NCBI GenBank assembly: GCA_031422335.1
Contig: JANOQW010000017.1
Coordinates: 11,002-75,001, forward strand
Reading direction: 5' to 3'
Source of the DNA: Methylotenera_A sp031422335
Lineage (GTDB): Bacteria > Pseudomonadota > Gammaproteobacteria > Burkholderiales > Methylophilaceae
DNA length: 64,000 nt
Notes under the pieces: generated by a model
The model's input: only the letters and a program-made list of their open reading frames with translations
Told to the model about the DNA's origin: nothing
Database searches by the model: none
Made by a program: the position numbers and the translations under genes
Part shown: one piece after another, positions 26,017 through 34,954 of the stretch
Numbering within the stretch: position 1 is the stretch's first letter
Layout: the number at the start of each line of letters is the position of its first letter

Positions 26017-27184
26017 TGACCGCGATTAAACGCTTTAAGGCAAAATCAAACATGATGGGATTATACAAACGTATGGTTTTTAGTAAATCAGCATGCGCTA
26101 CATCTAGCAAGTTTTTGCTAACAAGTTGCTTCAGTGAAATAATCGGCAAAATAGCAGGCAACGGATAATCGGAGCCATTCAACAAGCGGCTGTGCAGATC
26201 TGCACGTTGCAACAAAGGCGCAATCGCCCAGGCGTGATTCATTAAGGTAATGGCAGAAATTTCGCCATATAAAAAATCTTTATATTTCGGTTCATCCATC
26301 AAGCGCAAAAATAGATCAAAACTTTTTACCTTTTTATTATTACTTTTATTGTCATAATCAATATCTTCACCATCGCTGGCGCAATGTGCCAACACTACGC
26401 GCACGCCAGCATCTAGCGCACGGCGCAATTTAAGCGGGTTGGCATCATCTTGGTTGCCGCCTTGCACAGCGCTTTCGCGACCAGTGTGGCAAATAATCGG
26501 CATATTTAAACGTGCGCAAGCTGCATAAAACGCATCACATTTTGGCGAAGCAGGGTCTATGCCCATGCCTTGCGGTAGCCATTTAATGGCACGTGCATGA
26601 TTGGCTTTAGCTTTTTCTAGCGCATCAATGGCATCCCCACGATATGGATGTATGCTTGCCACCCATTCAAACGCGTGCGGTGCCGCGTTGGCAACGTCTT
26701 GTGCATATTGGTCAGGAATATGAAAAATAGATTTATCTGCCACTGGTTTGCCATTTGCATCATGAAACCAATCAAACGCAAACAACATTAACTTAAAGCC
26801 TGCAGGCATTTCAGCCACTAAATCAATTTTTCTCTGTACTACGCTTGTATCAATATTATCTGCAGTTGCACAACTGCCGTTCATGTAAAAATATTTTTGT
26901 ATTTTTAAAATGGGGTGTAAATAACTATCCATGGCGGGGTTCACCCAAACGGCGCTATTAATATGACGTGTAGCATCGCCTGTGCCCACCAAGTGTACAT
27001 GACCGTCCCACACTTGGCTGGCATCAATGCCTTGCCAAATTTGTTGCATCAACGGATGATTTTTAATGTTGTCAGGCAAGCCAGCTAAACAAGGATTATT
27101 AAAGCCTTGCTCTGGCCAAAATTTATAGCCTGCCAAGCCAAAGCCAGCCGCGCCTGTACTTAATAAAAACTGTCGGCGATTCAT
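25958..27184 (-). CDS. Tat-exported amidohydrolase-family metal hydrolase
   Basis: A 408-residue protein. The N-terminus MNRRQFLLSTGA is a twin-arginine signal. The mature part is an amidohydrolase-2-type TIM barrel with H62-x-H64 (WDGHVHLVG), a KWLP lysine strand, ICHTGRE and LAHCAS histidines and a final Asp in LNGSDYP, all potential metal ligands. Tat export implies folding and metal loading before transport. The substrate is unknown. Genes around it belong to phospholipid repair, so an envelope metabolite is plausible. It follows aas by 18 bases and overlaps the next hydrolase gene. Confidence 0.78.
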   Translation of the reverse strand: MNRRQFLLSTGAAGFGLAGYKFWPEQGFNNPCLAGLPDNIKNHPLMQQIWQGIDASQVWDGHVHLVGTGDATRHINSAVWVNPAMDSYLHPILKIQKYFYMNGSCATADNIDTSVVQRKIDLVAEMPAGFKLMLFAFDWFHDANGKPVADKSIFHIPDQYAQDVANAAPHAFEWVASIHPYRGDAIDALEKAKANHARAIKWLPQGMGIDPASPKCDAFYAACARLNMPIICHTGRESAVQGGNQDDANPLKLRRALDAGVRVVLAHCASDGEDIDYDNKSNNKKVKSFDLFLRLMDEPKYKDFLYGEISAITLMNHAWAIAPLLQRADLHSRLLNGSDYPLPAILPIISLKQLVSKNLLDVAHADLLKTIRLYNPIMFDFALKRLIAVNGNTFSSSIFETRRFFEAN

Positions 27185-27202
27185 CTATTTGCGCGACTAT
27201 AT

Positions 27203-29335
27203 CTAAATAGCTTCTGCCATTTGTTTCAGTGTCACATAATCGGTTTTACCTGTGCCTAATAATGGAATTTCTTCGATGGAAATAATTTTTCGCGCGACTG
27301 CTAGCTCCGGCAGGCCGAGGTTTTTGGCGACAATTTGCAAATCTTCGCGCCTTAATTTTTTGTCGGTGGTAAATAACAAAATGCTTTCACCGCGTTGTAC
27401 ATCGGCAACAGAGCTTGCTGCATGCTGTTGCTCGGGCGCGGCGGTATTGGCTAAATGCTCGACCACTTCTAGTGACACCATTTCACCCGCCACTTTGGCA
27501 AAGCGTTTAACACGGCCTCTAATATGAATAAATCCTTGAGCGTCTATTTCCACAATGTCGCCAGTGTTATACCAACCGTCGGCAGGCGGATTGAGCACGC
27601 CAGGGTTGTCGAATAGGTAATAGCCCAGCATGACATTTTCGCCTTTTACATATAATAAGCCACCATTAGTAATGCCAGGAACTGCTTCCAGCTTGGCTTC
27701 CATGCCAGCCACCAATTGACCGACGCTACCGTTTAAATGTGCCGTTGGCGAGTTGATAGATACAGCTGGCGCGCATTCTGTCGTGCCATAGCCTTCTAAA
27801 ATGTTGATGCCAAATTTTTCTTGATAAGTTTTACGCACTTCATCATTCAATTTTTCAGCGCCGGCAACGACGATTCTAAGTTTATAAAAATCGTTTGGAT
27901 GTGCGAATTTGGCATAATTACCTAAGAAAGTACTGGTGGCAAAAAATACGGTGCAGCCACGATTGTTAATGAGCTCTGGGATGACTTTGTATTGCAGGGG
28001 CGATGGGAATATATTGATTTTAATACCATTGAGTATGGGAAGGAGCGATCCAGTAAATCCAAATGAGTGAAAAACAGGCAACACCATCATAAATTTATCG
28101 GTGTCGTTAAACTCGATTGCCGATAATATTTGTGCAATATTGGCCAAAATGCTTTTGTGCGAATGCACCACGCCTTTTGGTTTGCCTTCGCTACCAGATG
28201 TAAATAAGACTACGGCTGTTTCTTTATGTGAGCTGGTTTCCATTGCAGAGCGCGGATAATGCAAGGCGTAGCCTATTAGCCAAGCCCTATCCATCACGCC
28301 GAATTGGGCGCGCAAATCTTCTAAATAAACGATATTTAAGTTTTTTAAGTTTTCTACAATTTTTCCAAGCTCAGCCGCTTCTATAAATTTGTGTGAGGTA
28401 ATAATAGTTTTGACATTGGCTGCAATACAGGCATTTTGCATGCCGGCAGTGCCTGATGTGTAATTGAGCATGGCAGGCACGCGGTTAAATGCGCTCATGC
28501 CTAAAATTAGTGCCAAAGTATTGGTGATGTTTGGCATGAGCACGCCGACCACTTCGCCAGAACTGCTCACTTTGCTGGCGATTCTGCCCAATGCGAGACA
28601 TTTTTTCAATAAATTTTGATAGGTTTCTTCGGTTTCATTCATGTCCTCGATAAGTTTGTAGTCGCCACCAAATTTATCAACAGCATCTAAAAATGCTTCA
28701 AATAAAGTACGGCTTTTTTGCGATTCAAACAGCATTTTTTGCATCACACTTCGCATGCCTTCGCCCGCAATGCGTCGCCGTTGCTTGCCAGTAGGAAAGC
28801 TACGATTTGTGGCTTTTGGCATCACAATGTTGGTGGTTGGTAATACAGTGAGAATGACGTGTGGAAATAAGCGTTTTAGGTGGTGACGCGATAAGCGCCC
28901 AAAATAGGATTCACTTGCACCATCGATGCGAACAGGTAACACAGTTGCGCCCGTTTTCCCGGCAATAAATCCTGGGCCGTCATAGACTTTTTGCATTTCC
29001 CCAGTGGGGGTGACGCGCCCTTCTGGAAAAACCACCACATTTTCGCCAGCTTCAAGCAATTTAATGACTTTTTTCATGGCAATCGGATTAGTGGTATCGA
29101 CTTCTACATGGCGCGTTAAACGCAAGGATTGTCTAAATGCCCATTTTTTATAGGTAGAGGTGTGCACAACAAAGGTAGCTTTTTTTGGCAAAAATATGCA
29201 TAGTAATAAGCCATCTAAAAATGATTCATGGTTGGCGACTATTAATAGCCCATCCTCGGCGGGCACGTTTTCTAGACCACGCACCTCTACCCTAAACAAT
29301 ATTTTGCAGATAAATCGTAACATGCTAGCAACCAT
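27203..29335 (-). CDS. aas: Bifunctional lysophospholipid acyltransferase / acyl-ACP synthetase
   Basis: Re-acylates lysophospholipids at the inner membrane using acyl-ACP that it forms itself. The 710-residue protein has a PlsC-type domain first, with H36-x4-D41 (NHESFLD) and FPEGR at 103-107. It then has an acyl-AMP synthetase domain with the P-loop LFTSGSEGKPKG near residue 376 and the EGYGTTECAP adenylation motif. ATG 29335 has AGGGGA six bases upstream. It heads a tight six-gene minus-strand run that includes the flippase LplT. Compared with E. coli Aas the length and order are normal. Confidence 0.92.
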   Translation of the reverse strand: MVASMLRFICKILFRVEVRGLENVPAEDGLLIVANHESFLDGLLLCIFLPKKATFVVHTSTYKKWAFRQSLRLTRHVEVDTTNPIAMKKVIKLLEAGENVVVFPEGRVTPTGEMQKVYDGPGFIAGKTGATVLPVRIDGASESYFGRLSRHHLKRLFPHVILTVLPTTNIVMPKATNRSFPTGKQRRRIAGEGMRSVMQKMLFESQKSRTLFEAFLDAVDKFGGDYKLIEDMNETEETYQNLLKKCLALGRIASKVSSSGEVVGVLMPNITNTLALILGMSAFNRVPAMLNYTSGTAGMQNACIAANVKTIITSHKFIEAAELGKIVENLKNLNIVYLEDLRAQFGVMDRAWLIGYALHYPRSAMETSSHKETAVVLFTSGSEGKPKGVVHSHKSILANIAQILSAIEFNDTDKFMMVLPVFHSFGFTGSLLPILNGIKINIFPSPLQYKVIPELINNRGCTVFFATSTFLGNYAKFAHPNDFYKLRIVVAGAEKLNDEVRKTYQEKFGINILEGYGTTECAPAVSINSPTAHLNGSVGQLVAGMEAKLEAVPGITNGGLLYVKGENVMLGYYLFDNPGVLNPPADGWYNTGDIVEIDAQGFIHIRGRVKRFAKVAGEMVSLEVVEHLANTAAPEQQHAASSVADVQRGESILLFTTDKKLRREDLQIVAKNLGLPELAVARKIISIEEIPLLGTGKTDYVTLKQMAEAI

Positions 29336-29351
29336 GCTAATCCCCTAAAAT

Positions 29352-29553
29352 CTATTTTTTATATAGTCTAAACCGTTTTTGAATCTTGGTAATGATGTTT
29401 GCCGCAGTACCGCTAGTTTTAGTTCGGGTGACAATTTGTAAAGCGTCTGGCCATTCTTCTTTTAAATGCTAATAGTACACGCTGACGTAACTGGTTACCA
29501 AGTGCTACAAACAAATCTGAGGTGTATTTTCATACATTTAGAATTTTAGCCAT
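29352..29553 (-). pseudogene. Decayed small gene upstream of aas
   Basis: An ATG at 29553 opens a frame with an in-frame TGA at codon 8 (29530-29532). It continues with coding-like sequence (TSDLFVALGNQLRQRVLLA), then shifts frame near 29468 into HLKEEWPDALQIVTRTKTSG and ends at TAG 29352. Joined together this gives about 66 codons of soluble, basic protein with normal codon use. One nonsense and one frameshift change mark it as a remnant, or the site has sequence errors. I do not recognise the family. It ends 16 bases before the aas start. Confidence 0.45.
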
Positions 29554-29563
29554 TATTAAATGG

Positions 29564-29633
29564 TATGCCCTGAGAGTCAATATCCATGCGGCCTAAGCCT
29601 GTACTCTAGCATCCATAAGGGTTGCAGGGCATA
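29564..29633. repeat. Hairpin element carrying the CGCATGGATATT motif
   Basis: TATGCCCTG at 29564 pairs perfectly with CAGGGCATA ending at 29633. Inside are smaller pairs (ATGC with GCAT, GGC with GCC) and an exact motif core on the minus strand (29579-29588). It is intergenic and is the largest copy of the repeat family, carrying about 30 extra bases compared with the copy at 58623. Confidence 0.65.
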
Positions 29634-29662
29634 TAAATTTAATTTATAAATGAATGACAAAT

Positions 29663-29690
29663 AAAAACGGGCGCCGCAGCGCCCGTTTTT
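29663..29690 (-). terminator. Terminator of the glnK-amtB operon
   Basis: AAAAACGGGCGC, a CGCA loop, GCGCCCGTTTTT. A strong 12-bp stem located 20 bases after the amtB stop. Confidence 0.92.
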
Positions 29691-29709
29691 AATTTAAAAC
29701 CACTAAAAC

Positions 29710-31269
29710 TTATGAATGATAAGCGCGCTCACCATGCTCTGTAGTATCTAAGCCTTCGCGCTCAGATTCTTCAGATACACGTAAACCAATGACCAGATCG
29801 ACTATTTTAAGTGCAATGTATGACACCACGGCAGACACCACAATGGCAGTGCCAACAGCCCATAATTGCGCCGTCATTTGTGCGGCAAAGTTGTATTCTG
29901 CAACACCGTTTGCCACGTAATCAACAACGCCAGCGCCACCCAATGCAGGGTTAACAAACACGCCAGTGGCTAGTGCACCAAAAATACCGCCCACTGCGTG
30001 AATGCCAAACACATCTAGCGCATCGTCGTAGTTAAACATATATTTTACTTTTGCAACAAACATATAACAGATAGGTGAAACTAACAAACCAATCACAATG
30101 GCTGCCATTGGACCAACGAAACCGCAGGCTGGGGTAATCGCGACCAAACCTGCAACTGCACCAGAAGCGGCACCTAACATCGATGGTTTTGATTTATGGA
30201 ACCACTCAATAAACATCCAAGAAAGCGTTGCTGCACCTGCTGCAATCATGGTATTTAGGAAAGCTAACGCGGCATAGCCGTTGGCCTCTAAGTTAGAACC
30301 TGCATTAAAGCCAAACCAACCTACCCACAGTAATGCTGCACCAACCATGGTTAAAGTTAAGCTATGCGGCGTCATTGCTTCTTTGCCGTAACCAATGCGT
30401 TTGCCTAATACTAAACATGCCACTAAACCAGCCACGCCTGCATTAATATGCACCACCGTACCACCTGCAAAATCTAGCGCACCTTTAGCCCACAACCAAC
30501 CTGCATTAGCTAATACCGTATTTAAAGATTCAGCTGTAGTAATTGCATCTGGGCCGTCCCAATACCAGACCATGTGTGCAATTGGTAAGTAAGCAAACGT
30601 AAACCACAACACCATAAACGCTAGTACCGCAGAGAACTTCATACGCTCAGCAAATGCACCGATAATCAATGCTGGTGTAATTGCAGCAAAAGTTAGTTGG
30701 AAAGCCACAAAAATTAACTCTGGAATATAGGCGCCCTTGCTAAAAGTTGCTGCTGCAGATTCTGGCGTAACGCCTGCCAAAAACGCTTTTCCTAAACCAC
30801 CAAAAAACGGGTTGCCTGCGGTAAATGCCACGCTGTAGCCATATAAAACCCACAAAACACCCAGTAGCGAGAATATAGCAAACGTTTGCATCAACACACT
30901 TAGCATATTTTTTTGGCGTACTAAACCACCGTAAAATAAGCCAAGGCCAGGAATCGCCATCATGGTCACTAGCACGGTAGCGACTACCATCCATGCCGTA
31001 TCACCTTTGTTGATGGGCGTTGGGTTAGCTGCAGGTTCTGTAGCTGGAGCAGCTTCAGCTGCTACTGCTTCAACCGTCGCAGCTGTTGTTTCTACTGCAG
31101 CATCGACCGCACCATCTACAGCACCTTCAACCGCCACGGCGGCATCGGTCACTGATTCTACCGTGGCTACTGCTGCTTCTGCAGTGCTTGCATCACCAGC
31201 TACTGCAAATTGCGTCGCACCCAAGCCTAGCAGCGCAACCAATGATAAAACGGATAAAAATTTCTTCAT
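29710..31269 (-). CDS. amtB: Ammonium transporter AmtB with long Ala-rich N-terminal extension
   Basis: An inner-membrane ammonia/ammonium channel of 519 residues. A signal peptide (1-24) is followed by about 60 residues rich in Ala, Val, Glu and Thr, then the Amt domain from KGDTAWMVV. Family motifs are GLGLFYGGLVRQKN, FTFAYLPIAHMVWYWDGP, DFAGGTVVHINAG with the first pore histidine, and FGIHAVGGIFGA with the second. It sits 11 bases downstream of glnK, the canonical pairing in which uridylylation-controlled GlnK blocks the channel. The extension should lie in the periplasm and may be a linker only. Confidence 0.95.
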   Translation of the reverse strand: MKKFLSVLSLVALLGLGATQFAVAGDASTAEAAVATVESVTDAAVAVEGAVDGAVDAAVETTAATVEAVAAEAAPATEPAANPTPINKGDTAWMVVATVLVTMMAIPGLGLFYGGLVRQKNMLSVLMQTFAIFSLLGVLWVLYGYSVAFTAGNPFFGGLGKAFLAGVTPESAAATFSKGAYIPELIFVAFQLTFAAITPALIIGAFAERMKFSAVLAFMVLWFTFAYLPIAHMVWYWDGPDAITTAESLNTVLANAGWLWAKGALDFAGGTVVHINAGVAGLVACLVLGKRIGYGKEAMTPHSLTLTMVGAALLWVGWFGFNAGSNLEANGYAALAFLNTMIAAGAATLSWMFIEWFHKSKPSMLGAASGAVAGLVAITPACGFVGPMAAIVIGLLVSPICYMFVAKVKYMFNYDDALDVFGIHAVGGIFGALATGVFVNPALGGAGVVDYVANGVAEYNFAAQMTAQLWAVGTAIVVSAVVSYIALKIVDLVIGLRVSEESEREGLDTTEHGERAYHS

Positions 31270-31280
31270 TTCATCTCCCC

Positions 31281-31619
31281 TTATAGCGCTTCCGGACCGG
31301 TTTCACCGGTACGAATTCGATAAACTTGTTGTAAATTAAACACAAAAATTTTGCCATCACCAATTTTTCCAGTGGCGGCAGCTTTTTCAATTGCATCCAC
31401 TACTTGGTCTAACATGTCATCTTTAATGGCAATTTCTAATTTCACTTTTGGCAAAAAATCTACCACGTATTCGGCGCCGCGATACAACTCAGTATGGCCT
31501 TTTTGGCGACCAAAACCTTTTACCTCTGTTACCGTAATGCCTTGCACGCCAATGGCAGACAAAGCTTCACGCACCTCGTCAAGCTTGAATGGCTTGATAA
31601 TTGCGGATACAAATTTCAT
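31281..31619 (-). CDS. glnK: Nitrogen regulatory PII protein GlnK
   Basis: A 112-residue trimeric signal protein that reads 2-oxoglutarate, ATP/ADP and glutamine status. It has the uridylylation site Y51 in the T-loop (RGAEYVVDF), GFGRQKGH before it, and the nucleotide-binding ends GKIGDGKIFV and RIRTGETG. Being first in an operon with amtB identifies it as the GlnK-type paralogue. A sigma-54 promoter lies 52-68 bases upstream, consistent with NtrC control under nitrogen limitation. Confidence 0.96.
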   Translation of the reverse strand: MKFVSAIIKPFKLDEVREALSAIGVQGITVTEVKGFGRQKGHTELYRGAEYVVDFLPKVKLEIAIKDDMLDQVVDAIEKAAATGKIGDGKIFVFNLQQVYRIRTGETGPEAL

Positions 31620-31670
31620 CGCTTACCCCCTATCGTTATACTCACAAATATAAATGCTACATTCTGCATT

Positions 31671-31687
31671 AGCAAAGCGCGTGCCAA
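31671..31687 (-). promoter_or_regulatory. Sigma-54 (-24/-12) promoter for glnK-amtB
   Basis: The minus strand reads TTGGCACGCGCTTTGCT, matching TGGCAC-N5-TTGCW with the invariant GG and GC correctly spaced. Transcription should start near 31660. I do not see a clear NtrC site upstream. Confidence 0.85.
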
Positions 31688-31795
31688 CAAAATTAATGTT
31701 TATAATCAATAATTTAACTAATTATTCAAGCATGTTCATTTTGTGAAATAGTCGCTAAAATCTGCTAAACTGCTCAAAAGTGAAGAGGAAATGCC

Positions 31796-32032
31796 ATGTT
31801 TAATACCGATAAAATTAACGAAATATCTAATAAAATCAATGACATGATTAAAAATAGTCCATTGGCAGATATTGAAAAGAACGTAAATGCACTAATTAAG
31901 GGCGCGTTCACCAAAATGGAGCTTGTTTCGCGTGAAGAGTTTGATGTGCAAGCGGAAGTGCTACGCAACACACGCGAAAAACTGGCTAAATTAGAGGCTA
32001 AACTGGCAGAATTAGAAGCTAAAGCCAAATAA
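31796..32032 (+). CDS. ubiK: Ubiquinone biosynthesis accessory factor UbiK
   Basis: A 78-residue protein of the YqiC/BMFP family, an accessory factor for the aerobic ubiquinone (Ubi) complex that binds membranes and trimerises through a C-terminal coiled coil. The sequence starts MFNTDKINEIS, has KNVNALIKGAFTKMELVSREEFD in the middle and ends in a heptad-rich LAKLEAKLAELEAKAK. GAGGA precedes the ATG. Its stop TAA is followed immediately by the ATG of yifB, so the two are coupled. Confidence 0.9.
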   Translation: MFNTDKINEISNKINDMIKNSPLADIEKNVNALIKGAFTKMELVSREEFDVQAEVLRNTREKLAKLEAKLAELEAKAK

Positions 32033-33538
32033 ATGTCATTGGCCGTGCTTTACAGCCGCGCGCTTAGCGGCATGGATGCGCCCGAAGTGGTGGTAGAAGT
32101 GCACCTTGCCAATGGCTTGCCGCAATTTACCATCGTTGGCCTGCCCGAGGCTGAAGTAAAAGAAAGTAAAGACCGCGTGCGTGCGGCCATTCAAACTGCG
32201 CAGTTTGAGTTCCCCGCACGCCGTATCACGGTTAACCTTGCGCCTGCCGATTTACCTAAAGAAAGTGGCCGTTACGATTTACCCATTGCATTAGGCATTT
32301 TGGCAGCCAGCGGGCAAATCCCAAGCGAGCCATTGGCCCGCTACGAAATCGCTGGCGAGCTAGCACTCACGGGTGAGTTGCGGCCAATTCGCGGCGCGCT
32401 GGCCATGACGTATCACATGCAGCATAAAACAAAAGGCAGCAAGCGCGCTTTTATTCTGCCCCATTTAAGTGCACAAGAAGCCAGCTTGGTAAAAGACGCG
32501 ATTATCTACCCCGCCAATTCTTTGCTAGAAGTTTGTGCGCATTTAAGCGGTCACACTGCGCTCAACCAGTATGAATCTACTACGCAATTTCAAAATATTG
32601 CTTATGCAGATTTTAATGAAGTGAAAAGTCAATCTCAGGCCAAACGTGCACTAGAAATTGCCGCAGCGGGCGGCCACAGCGTGCTGATGAGCGGTCCGCC
32701 CGGCACTGGCAAAAGTATGCTGGCGGCTCGTTTTGCAGGTATTTTGCCCAGCATGACAGAACATGAAGCGCTAGAAAGCGCCGCGATTCAATCACTCAAC
32801 GGTAATTACAAGCTCGAAAACTGGAAACGTCGCCCTTTTAGAAGTCCACATCACACCGCGTCTGGTGTGGCCTTGGTGGGCGGTGGCGGGATTCCGCGGC
32901 CTGGTGAAATTTCGTTGGCACACCATGGCGTGTTGTTTTTAGATGAGCTGCCAGAATTTGACAGAAAAGTACTAGAAGTACTGCGCGAGCCGCTAGAAAG
33001 TGGAAAAATCACCATTAGCCGGGCGGCGCGGCAGGCGGATTTCCCCGCATCGTTTCAACTACTCGCCGCCATGAACCCCTGCCCGTGCGGCTATTTGGGG
33101 CATTTTAATAACAAATGCCGTTGCACGCCCGATAATGTGGCGCGCTACAAAGCCAAAATTTCTGGCCCACTTTTGGATAGAATCGACTTACTTATTACAG
33201 TACCCGCACTAAAAGAAGATGAATTAACAGCTGCCGCTGACGCAGAAAATAGTGATGCGATTCGTGACCGTGTAGAAGCTGCGCGCGAAATTCAATTAAG
33301 ACGTCAAGGCAAAGCCAATTTTGCACTTGGCAGCTTAGAAATCGACCAATTTTGCCAACCTGATGAAGCTGGCATGGATTTGTTAAAAGCCGCCATCTCT
33401 AAATTAAACCTGTCCGCCCGCGCCTATCACCGCATTTTAAAAGTCGCCAGAACCATTGCCGATTTAACGGGTGATACCGCAATAAAACCCACACACATTG
33501 CCGAGGCGGTGCAATATCGGCGTGGCGATTACAACTGA
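32033..33538 (+). CDS. comM: YifB/ComM-family AAA+ ATPase (Mg-chelatase-like)
   Basis: A 501-residue hexameric helicase family protein. In naturally competent bacteria ComM promotes branch migration during transformation. The N-terminal Lon-substrate-like domain (ALSGMDAPEVVVEVHLANGL, VGLPEAEVKESKDRVRAA) precedes an AAA+ core with Walker A GPPGTGKSM near residue 221 and GVLFLDELPEFDRKVLE as Walker B. A zinc-like CPCGYLGH follows, and a C-terminal HTH-like end (SARAYHRILKVARTIADL). It is translationally coupled to ubiK. Its presence together with minor pilins at 48-56 kb is compatible with competence. Confidence 0.92.
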   Translation: MSLAVLYSRALSGMDAPEVVVEVHLANGLPQFTIVGLPEAEVKESKDRVRAAIQTAQFEFPARRITVNLAPADLPKESGRYDLPIALGILAASGQIPSEPLARYEIAGELALTGELRPIRGALAMTYHMQHKTKGSKRAFILPHLSAQEASLVKDAIIYPANSLLEVCAHLSGHTALNQYESTTQFQNIAYADFNEVKSQSQAKRALEIAAAGGHSVLMSGPPGTGKSMLAARFAGILPSMTEHEALESAAIQSLNGNYKLENWKRRPFRSPHHTASGVALVGGGGIPRPGEISLAHHGVLFLDELPEFDRKVLEVLREPLESGKITISRAARQADFPASFQLLAAMNPCPCGYLGHFNNKCRCTPDNVARYKAKISGPLLDRIDLLITVPALKEDELTAAADAENSDAIRDRVEAAREIQLRRQGKANFALGSLEIDQFCQPDEAGMDLLKAAISKLNLSARAYHRILKVARTIADLTGDTAIKPTHIAEAVQYRRGDYN

Positions 33539-33637
33539 ATAAGCATTGATACGTTTGTTCATTTAAACTACTTTGTTGCTTGAATCTAATAGCATTCATA
33601 TTTGTTTATAATACAAAGCTTAAAGTGAAGGCAAACT

Positions 33638-34807
33638 ATGCAAGCTGATTCTCAATCAAAATTATCTACTCAATCAAGCTCTGAGTTGCCAGCAGATAAC
33701 TTATTGCCATCAAACGATGCCATGCAAGTGAGAAATGTAGCATTACTCATCATTTCTACCCTTGCAGTTATTTTTACATTGGAATGGGCGCAGAGTTTTA
33801 TTATTACCGTGTTGCTAGGTGCACTTCTAGCTTACGCATTAAACCCATTGGTGATCAAGCTAGAAAGTATTAAAGTACATCGTTTTATTGGTGCGTCTTT
33901 CATTATCATCGCTTTGGTGGCTGGCATCATCTTTTCTGGTTACGCGTTACGCGGTCAAGTGCAGTCAATTATTTCAATCTTACCTGAAGCTGCAATCAAG
34001 CTGACATCTGGCATGGCAGTAAAGCGTGGTGACCCATTGAGCAGTATGCAAAAAGTACAGATAGCGGCGAATCAAGTTGAAACGGCGGCTAGTTCAGTTG
34101 AAAACAACCTTAAGACTAAAAAAAAGCCAGTCATGCGCGTGGTTGTAGAAGAGCCTAAATTTAAAATTGGTGATTTTCTTTGGCGCGGTTCTTTAGGCGT
34201 ATTCGGATTTATTGCAGAATCCATCACCATGATTTTTCTCGCTTACTTTTTCCTGCTGTCTGGTGACACCTTCAAACGTAAGCTGGTTAAAATTACTGGC
34301 CCTTCGCTAACACGTAAAAAAATTACCGTCAATATACTCATTGATATCAACAACTCTATTCAAGGCTATCTGTTTATGTTGTTAATCACTAATATAGTTG
34401 TGGGCGCTTTATCTTGGGCGGTATTTCGCGCGCTGGGGTTAGAAAATGCTGGTGCATGGGCAGTTGCGGCAGGGTTTCTGCACATTGTGCCTTATTTTGG
34501 TCCGCTTGCAACAGCTGCAGCCACTGGCATGGCCGCTTACATGCAATTTGATTCTATATTAATGGCGTTATCAGTTGCAGGGGCGTCTATCGTTATCGCC
34601 ACTGTAATAGGCGTATTTATTACCACTTGGATGACAGGCCGCATTGCCAAAATGAACTCCGCCGCAGTTTTTATTGCGCTTATCTTTTTTTCTTGGTTGT
34701 GGGGGCTGTGGGGCATGCTGCTTGGCATACCCGTCATCGTCATTTTAAAAGTGATTTGTGAGCATATAGAACACTTACAGCCCATTGCCGAATTGCTGGG
34801 AGAATAA
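33638..34807 (+). CDS. AI-2E/PerM family permease
   Basis: A 389-residue membrane protein of the UPF0118/AI-2E exporter family. Hydrophobic segments lie near residues 28-70, 85-105, 185-210 and 240-370. The family sites include LGALLAYALNPLV near the N-terminus and FLHIVPYFGPLATAAATG in the last third. A polar insert (about residues 125-180) follows the third segment. Members are proposed to export small molecules or ions, and substrate cannot be assigned. A TATAAT box at 33607 lies 30 bases before the ATG and may be its -10 element. Confidence 0.85.
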   Translation: MQADSQSKLSTQSSSELPADNLLPSNDAMQVRNVALLIISTLAVIFTLEWAQSFIITVLLGALLAYALNPLVIKLESIKVHRFIGASFIIIALVAGIIFSGYALRGQVQSIISILPEAAIKLTSGMAVKRGDPLSSMQKVQIAANQVETAASSVENNLKTKKKPVMRVVVEEPKFKIGDFLWRGSLGVFGFIAESITMIFLAYFFLLSGDTFKRKLVKITGPSLTRKKITVNILIDINNSIQGYLFMLLITNIVVGALSWAVFRALGLENAGAWAVAAGFLHIVPYFGPLATAAATGMAAYMQFDSILMALSVAGASIVIATVIGVFITTWMTGRIAKMNSAAVFIALIFFSWLWGLWGMLLGIPVIVILKVICEHIEHLQPIAELLGE

Positions 34808-34954
34808 TGTGCTTTAAAACAAGATGGCTTCAAGTTCAAAGTGCATCAAATAGTACTGCAATTGGCTTCACTTTAGTTGTTTTGCAATAGAAATGAAACG
34901 GTTGCAACATGGTAAAATAAAGCATTATTAGCTAATTGATTCAAATTTCACTTA

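Noticed and set aside
29564..29633. tRNA or tRNA-like gene
   Set aside because: No T-arm GTTCGA-type sequence, no acceptor stem with CCA, and no anticodon arm.
34808..34954. Possible cobalamin, SAM or SAH riboswitch before metH
   Set aside because: No B12 box and no GC-rich pseudoknot blocks are visible in the 147-base AT-rich leader.
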